Source: Porogramme epimiltina
Taxonomy: Eukaryota > Basidiomycota > Agaricomycetes > Polyporales > Polyporaceae
Length of the DNA stretch: 24,676 bases
Direction: 5' to 3'
Assembly: GCA_900155495.1 (NCBI GenBank)
Contig: FTLJ01000016.1
Location: forward strand, 1-24,676
The notes below the pieces were generated by a model that saw only the letters and a program-made list of their open reading frames with translations, did no database searches and was not told the origin of the DNA. This document shows, one piece after another, positions 19,381 through 24,676 of this stretch. The translations under genes and the position numbers were made by a program. Position 1 is the first letter of the stretch; each line of letters starts with the position of its first letter.

Positions 19381-21592
19381 CGTCGGGCGGTGAAATGAGG
19401 GTGGTCCGAGGAGCACCGTAGACCGAAGGTTCTAGGGTCGCTGACGGTTAGATGAGCGCACTATGGGGCTCCAGGTCGGTGTCGGGTGTAGTAGGATGAG
19501 ATAATTAACGACTTACCGTCGAACCTCCGATCGAGCTCAGGAATTGCCAGAAGGCATGTGCGCATATGCATTTAACCTCTACCGAATAGCTCGCGGACAA
19601 TGGCCCGCTGGAGGAGAAGCCTGTGGAGCCGGCGGTGGTTAGCAGCGAAGGCAGACATGTCCGTGTTTGTGTCAGTCCCATGGGAGAAATCTACCAACGA
19701 GGAGCGTGTTGTCGTGGGGCTGGGCCACAAAGAGAACGCGCGCAACGACTTGCATGCAGCTATATGGCGGTCATATCGAGTCGTACGGCTTCCAGAAACT
19801 CTATAAGCCACTTCCAAAGCCTAGGTGAGTGGCCGCTATTTGCGCTCTTCGCCCGCCAATATTGAACGAAGGCCACAGGGATTTGCACCTTTCTCATACA
19901 CGTGCACTGTGGGGTCGAGATTGACGGGATTCGATCCATGCGTTAGTGTGGAGCACCCTTTGCCCACTGTGTGCATACATCAGGGCTCCACGGGTCGCGC
20001 ACGGGACGATATTAAAGGTGCCCGAGAACTCCGGTGGCATGTCCGGATGATGCATGTAGAGCGGACACACTCCGGGGGTTCGGTATCCACTCCTGGAACG
20101 ATCGCATTGCCTTATTCAATCCCACCTTGAACATACGGGGATCCCGCCCTTCCACGCCGCCTCTCCGCTTGCCGTACGCAATCACCAGAGCCAAGGGCGG
20201 GTGGTGTTGCCTTGCCGGCGTCCGCATCATTCAAATTGGGATTCTCAACTGACATGCGATGCAGCTTGAAAGCAACGCGGGTGAACTTTGATTTTGAAGT
20301 GAATGGGTGTCACCACACCTTACTATATGCATCCTTGCACGCTCCCCTTCAGCTCTGGCAATACCCAACAGCTGGGGAGACGGATATAGGAACACCGAGA
20401 TAGTTGGGCCGCTTTACCGCTCGCGGTATTAAGGCGGGCGCTCCGTCCCACCGCTCGTTGTACGGTTGATGGAAGGCGACATCGGAAATGAGTGTCGCCC
20501 TGCAGTCCGCTGTCAAGTCTGTTTTAGACGAGTGTGGATTCCGGATATAACGCCCGTTAATTTCATGGAAATTGGGCCTGATGGCCGTTGGTGGGCGTTC
20601 TGGTGGTAACGGAGAGGCTGGAAGTGGTAAAGACTATTGATGATGGTGTATATCACAATAGGCAGAGGTCGACGAGAGACGTCGCACTGGTTTTGGATTT
20701 TGTTTTTGTGTCAGGATGATCTCAGAATCACGCTCTTCAGGCTTGTCAGGGGCACGAGGTCATGTGGGGCAACGGCAGTGCACTATCCCATGTAAACGCG
20801 CAGTGCATGGACACTTGACACGGCGGGCAATGTCAGACGCTCCGGTTAGAGACAGCTTAAGTAAGTAGCGATACACGGACTGCTGCTTCCCGTCGGACGC
20901 TGTGGCACCCGACTTAGAAGAGGATGACCGCCTCGCGGCCGCATTGAGACCGAGAGATACGTAAACGTTCGTCCACTCGGGCATGGCCGTATTCCAACAG
21001 TTGAGGCTGTTCCACAGATACTTCGTCCTAACATAGCTCGGTCTGAGATAAGCGAGTAAGGGGAGAGGTATTGCCTTGCAAACGACAGTAGTAGCAGCAT
21101 GTGTTGGACGTTTGGTCAAATGATAATCATGTTCACTGGCAGATAACGCGAGGACTTGAGTTTGTTGTGAGCTGTCCGAAGACAAGGGATGTGCTGTGGG
21201 ATGAGATGCAACCGTATGGCGTTGTATCCGACCTGATTAGAAATCCTAACCTGGCCCAAGAAGATTTGAATGCAAGCCGGCTACCAATGCGAGGCGTTGA
21301 ACGACTCGGAGCGAGCTGAGCGCGGGGGCAATCTTGATCCTGATCCAAACGGGGTTCTATCGATATGCACGGCCCTACGTCAGTGGCGATAGCCAGAGGG
21401 CGAGAGCGGGCTGAATCGTGCCCAAAGAGTGGAATGCTGCGGGACCGGGGGCCAGGAAAGGGAGGGCGTTCTCGGGCCGGGGCGGCCGGGCCTTGGCCGT
21501 ACCTATAAGGAGCACCGCCACCCCCGCGGCTGTCCGTAATTAGCAGGGGCATGTTCGTGGCGTCGGGGTCGGACGGGGAGCTCGGGCAGGGT
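19381..21592. other. Long stretch without a recognised gene
   Basis: Only short frames are seen. Two spots look slightly protein-like: minus strand about 20985-20870 (MPEWTNVYVSLGLNAAARRS, then a Ser-rich run) and plus strand about 21140-21320 (ITRGLEFVVSCPKTRDVLWD, then LIRNPNLAQEDLNASRL). Neither has a family match I can name or a clear set of exons around it. The region may hold an unrecognised small spliced gene or remnants. Confidence 0.3.
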
Positions 21593-21631
21593 GGGATTGG
21601 CTGGGAAAGAAGGGCGGGACGGGATTGGCTG
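21593..21631 (-). promoter_or_regulatory. Two direct repeats with inverted CCAAT boxes upstream of the P450
   Basis: GGGATTGGCTG occurs at 21593-21603 and again at 21621-21631, 28 bases apart. Each contains ATTGG, the complement of the CCAAT box bound by the Hap complex. A TATA-like CTATAAGG is at 21503-21510. They lie about 290-410 bases before the P450 start, followed by a pyrimidine-rich leader. This is suggestive only. Confidence 0.35.
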
Positions 21632-21914
21632 CGGAAGCCCGGGCAGGCCGAGGGAGAGATTAGATCTCCCACGGCGGTCCTGGATCTAAGCGCCTGCCTG
21701 GGGGTGGGCAGATGAGCGATGGCGTTGCAATGCGATCCGCCCGACGGCTCGTGTCGGCCTCCTTCTTTCCTTTCTCCCGGCCCCATCCCGGACCTTTATC
21801 ATCTTTCATGTTCTCCTCTACCCACCTCTTTCTCTCCGCACCGACCGCCCCCGCCGCTCCCGCCATCCTCCCCTAGAAGCGCGGCGGCCCCCCACCCCTA
21901 CCCCCGACCCCGAC

Positions 21915-24676
21915 ATGCACTCCCTACTAGCCGCCCTGCTCCTCGCGCCCCTCGCGCTCGTCCTCTACTTCCTCTCCACCTTCCTCGTCCTCATCCTCCA
22001 CCAGGCGCGCTCGCCCCTCCGCCACCTCCGCGGCCCCCCCTCCCCCTCCTTCTTCGTCGGCCACCTGCGCGAGATGCACGACCAGGAGAACAACGGGCTC
22101 GTCGCGCGCTGGACATCCGCGTACGGCTCCACTTTCGTCTACCGCGGCTTCCTCTGCGGCCGCCGGCTTATGACGACCGACCCCCTCGCAGTCAACTACA
22201 TCATGAGCCGCGGGTACGACTATCCCAAGCCCGACTTTGTGCGCGACAGCCTCGCGAGCATGACGGGCGGCTACGAGGGGCTCCTCCTCGCCGAGGGCGA
22301 CATGCACCGGAAACAGGTGAGTGGCCTGCGCGCTCCCATCGCGTTGTTTGGTGTCTTACAGCCGCCCTTGGTGCGCCTCGTCATCGAATGTTGCTCAGCG
22401 GAAGATCCTGGTGAGTTCGCATTCGCGTACCTGTTCATTCGGTTGTATCCCCGGTCACCTCGCGATGCACACCCCGCTCGGGCCCCTTCCTCGGTCGCTA
22501 CAGCCAAGGATGAGGCTCGAATACTGCCGCGATTGGACGGGCTTCGCATCGAAGTCGCTGCATCTCACGCGGCAGCTTATGATGATGTCCCACCGTGTCA
22601 CGGTCGCACCCCTCCCAGACCTTTGTGCAACGGGGCAGCGGTCCGACTCGAGACGCGCACACGTGACGCGCTCCAGCGGTGATCGCTGGCGGGGCACGTC
22701 GTGTTGATCATGGCCGTCGCGAAGGGCGGTCGAGACTACCAACTTCTCGCGGCCGTCCGGGCGGTGCCTCTGTCCTGCGTCGCGCGCGTCCGTGGCCGCC
22801 GCGATGACCGACGAGCATGTGTACGCAGTCGGGCTGTCAATCAGAACCGCTCGCTGGACTGCCGGAGATGGCGTTAGCCACACTGTCGGATGCCGCTGGG
22901 AACATTACCACTAGCTCGGTCCGGCCGGCTTGGCGGCGCGCTTCATAGGCTTGGGCACCGGTCCTCCCTCTCGACGTTGTTCGTTCGTTGGTAGGGCACC
23001 TACGGACGAACGAATCCAATTTCGGGTCTCCCTTTTTTCCAGCTGTCCAATGGCATTTGGCTTACCGTCGTTGTTTGCAGAGCCCCGCATTCTCCGCCTC
23101 GCAAATAAAATCCCTCACACCAATATTCTGGGAGAAAGCCGTGAGAGTAGGTTGGATTTTTCGCAGTTCTAGTCTGGCGGTGGTGCTGAACGTTTCCCGG
23201 TGCAGCTTCGCGACATATGGCTGGACATGATCGACTCCCAGCAAACATTCACCCCCGCCGACCCGCTCGCCCTGCAAGAAGAGGCGCCAGAAACGCGCAA
23301 GGCGGATCCTGAACCCGCCACCGCGCCTGTATTGAGCCCATCCGCGATCAGCACAGGTTTCCTCCCAAACCCCTTCTCTTCCTTCGTCCCATCGAAGGCT
23401 TCACCGACTTTCCCATCGCGCTACCGCCGGACAGCAGGTGCGACTAGCTCGACACCAATATCGTCCGCGGCAGAGGCGGCGCGAGCGACACCGCTGTCGA
23501 GCCGGATAGACGTCCTGCCGTGGCTCACACGCGCGACTCTGGACGTCATGGGCCAGGCGGGGTTCGGATACCACTTCAACTCGCTCGAGACTGCCGCCGA
23601 ACGGCGCGAGGACGAGAGCGAGCTCGCGCACGCGTTCGGGATCATCTTCAGCACCGCGCGCAAGTTCCGGGTGATGACGATCCTGCAGGTGTGGTTCCCC
23701 GTGCTGAAGCATTTTGTGAGTATCCGCACCGTTCTTGTTGTGCGCCGCGGCCCGGAGAGCTGACGGGACGAATGGGCAGAACCGGGAGGATCCCGCGACG
23801 AAGCAGGCGAACGCGCAGACGCGCAAGATCGGGCTGGAGCTCATCGAGCAGCGGAGGGCGGCAATTGCGGCGGAAAATTCATCAGAAAAAGAGGGTGTCA
23901 TTGAGGGCGACAAGACCGGCCTCGACCGGGACCTGCTCAGCGTACTCAGTAAGTCTAACTTTGTTCCCGTTCCCGTCTTTAACACTATTACTCACCCCCC
24001 GGGCAGTCCGCTCGAACATCTCCGAGGAGCCGTCGAAGCGGATGTCGGTCAACGAGATCCTCTGCCAGATCTCGACGTTCCTCGCCGCGGGGCACGAAAC
24101 GAGCTCGTCCGCGCTGGCGTGGGTGCTGTACGCGCTCGGCCGCGCCCCCGGCGTGCAGGCGCGCCTGCGCGAGGAGCTCCGGACCGTCGCCCTCCCCTCC
24201 CCGTTTTCCACGCCGTCGCAGCTCCCCAGCTCCCCGCTCCCGCCGCACACCCCCTCCCCACGCACGCCGCGCTCCCCGGCGTCGCCCGGCTCCCCTGCAT
24301 CGCCCTCGGCCGCGACGCCCGCGCCCGCGCCGTCGCCCGAGCTGCTCGCGCAGGTCGCGCAGCTGCCGTACCTGGACGCGGTCGTGCGTGAGGGCCTGCG
24401 GCTGTACACCCCTGTGACGACGACGATGCGCGTCGCGGCCGCGGACGACGCGATCCCCGTCGCGGCGCCCTTCGTGGACGCGCGCGGGCGGGAGTGTAGT
24501 GCGATTGAGGTGCGGAAGGGGGACATCATTAGCGTGTCGATACAGGCGATGAACGTGGCGAGGGCGCAGTGGGGCGAGGACGCGGAGGCGTTTAGGCCGG
24601 AGAGGTGGCTCGCGCCTGATGGGAAGGACGGGGGGGCGGCGGAGGGGAGGAAGACGGGGGGAGGGGGGCTGCATGG
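21915..24676 (+). CDS. Cytochrome P450 monooxygenase, 3' end outside the window
   Basis: Inferred exons: 21915-22316, 22399-22410, 23081-23146, 23206-23715, 23780-23948, 24007 onward; phases agree through 609 residues to the window edge. The N-terminus has an ER membrane anchor (LLAALLLAPLALVLYFLSTF), the Pro-rich hinge (LRGPPSPSFFVGHL), and the C-helix region (GDMHRKQ, RKIL, SPAFSASQIKSLTPIFWEKA). The I-helix oxygen-activation motif is AGHETS (414-419), the K-helix ExxR is EGLR (515-518), and PERW is at 584-587. The Cys-ligand loop has not been reached, so completeness is unknown. It would take electrons from a P450 reductase at the ER; the substrate is unknown. Odd features: RKIL is encoded by a 12-nt exon, the next intron is 670 nt, and two Pro/Ser/Ala-rich insertions are present (about residues 177-255 and 450-497) at sites where other P450s have short loops. 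The start ATG directly precedes the anchor. Confidence 0.85.
22980..23014. repeat. Hairpin-forming inverted repeat in the long P450 intron
   Basis: TTCGTTCGTTGGTAGG (22980-22995) and CCTACGGACGAACGAA (22999-23014) pair over 16 positions with one G-T wobble and one mismatch, around a 3-nt loop. It lies about 70 bases before the acceptor of the 670-nt intron. It could be an insertion footprint or an RNA structure near the splice site. Confidence 0.55.

Noticed and set aside
21719..22414. A 231-codon Pro/Arg-rich plus-strand frame overlapping the P450 start
   Set aside because: It is the pyrimidine-rich leader and a shifted reading of P450 exon 1. The P450 frame carries the membrane anchor and hinge motifs.
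1..24676. Transposons or integrated viral elements
   Set aside because: I looked for reverse transcriptase, integrase, transposase, helicase or capsid motifs and for long terminal repeats in the translations and sequence, and saw none that could be supported.

Overview
The window looks like nuclear DNA of a filamentous basidiomycete, most likely an agaricomycete (polypore-like). Reasons: genes are split by many short GT-AG introns (about 40-80 nt), a tRNA carries a canonical intron after position 37, and the gene families (WW-like membrane protein, NLR-type WD40 protein, F-box protein, P450s, FAD monooxygenase, Afi1/Mesa protein) are typical of such genomes. No bacterial operon structure, plasmid, phage or CRISPR signal was seen. 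All exon boundaries below were inferred by eye from splice signals, phase and family resemblance.

Layout. 1-1400 is a graveyard: the decayed 3' end of a six-hairpin-glycosidase-like gene (+), a GGGTA/TACCC-rich inverted-repeat patch, and a P450 shard (-). 1400-3190 has no gene I can recognise. 3194-5803 (+) is an 11-exon, about 626-residue WW-like, multi-pass membrane protein. It converges on 6202-8378 (-), an NLR-like gene whose N-terminal domain runs straight into WD40-like repeats with no NACHT ATPase between them. 9148-10479 (-) is a single-exon F-box-like protein. 10942-11433 (-) is a broken P450 3' end. 12018-13803 (+) is a 475-residue FAD-dependent monooxygenase. 13979-14072 (-) is tRNA-Ser(GCT). 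14359-17265 (-) is a well-preserved nine-exon Afi1/Mesa-type gene (813 residues). 17266-21914 is a long stretch without a recognisable gene, including a G+C-rich block. 21915 to the window end (+) is a P450 with a 12-nt microexon, a 670-nt intron and two Pro/Ser/Ala-rich insertions; it is cut off before its heme-binding loop.

How they fit together. The Afi1/Mesa gene and the tRNA are ordinary core genes. The rest looks accessory and fast-evolving: oxidative enzymes (FAD monooxygenase, one apparently intact P450, two P450 relics), a decayed glycosidase and an NLR-related gene. The P450s and the FAD enzyme could be remains of a specialised-metabolism neighbourhood, but no synthase or terpene cyclase is visible, so this is only an inference. 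The most interesting object is the NACHT-less NLR-like gene at 6202-8378, because its inferred exons join in one open reading frame.
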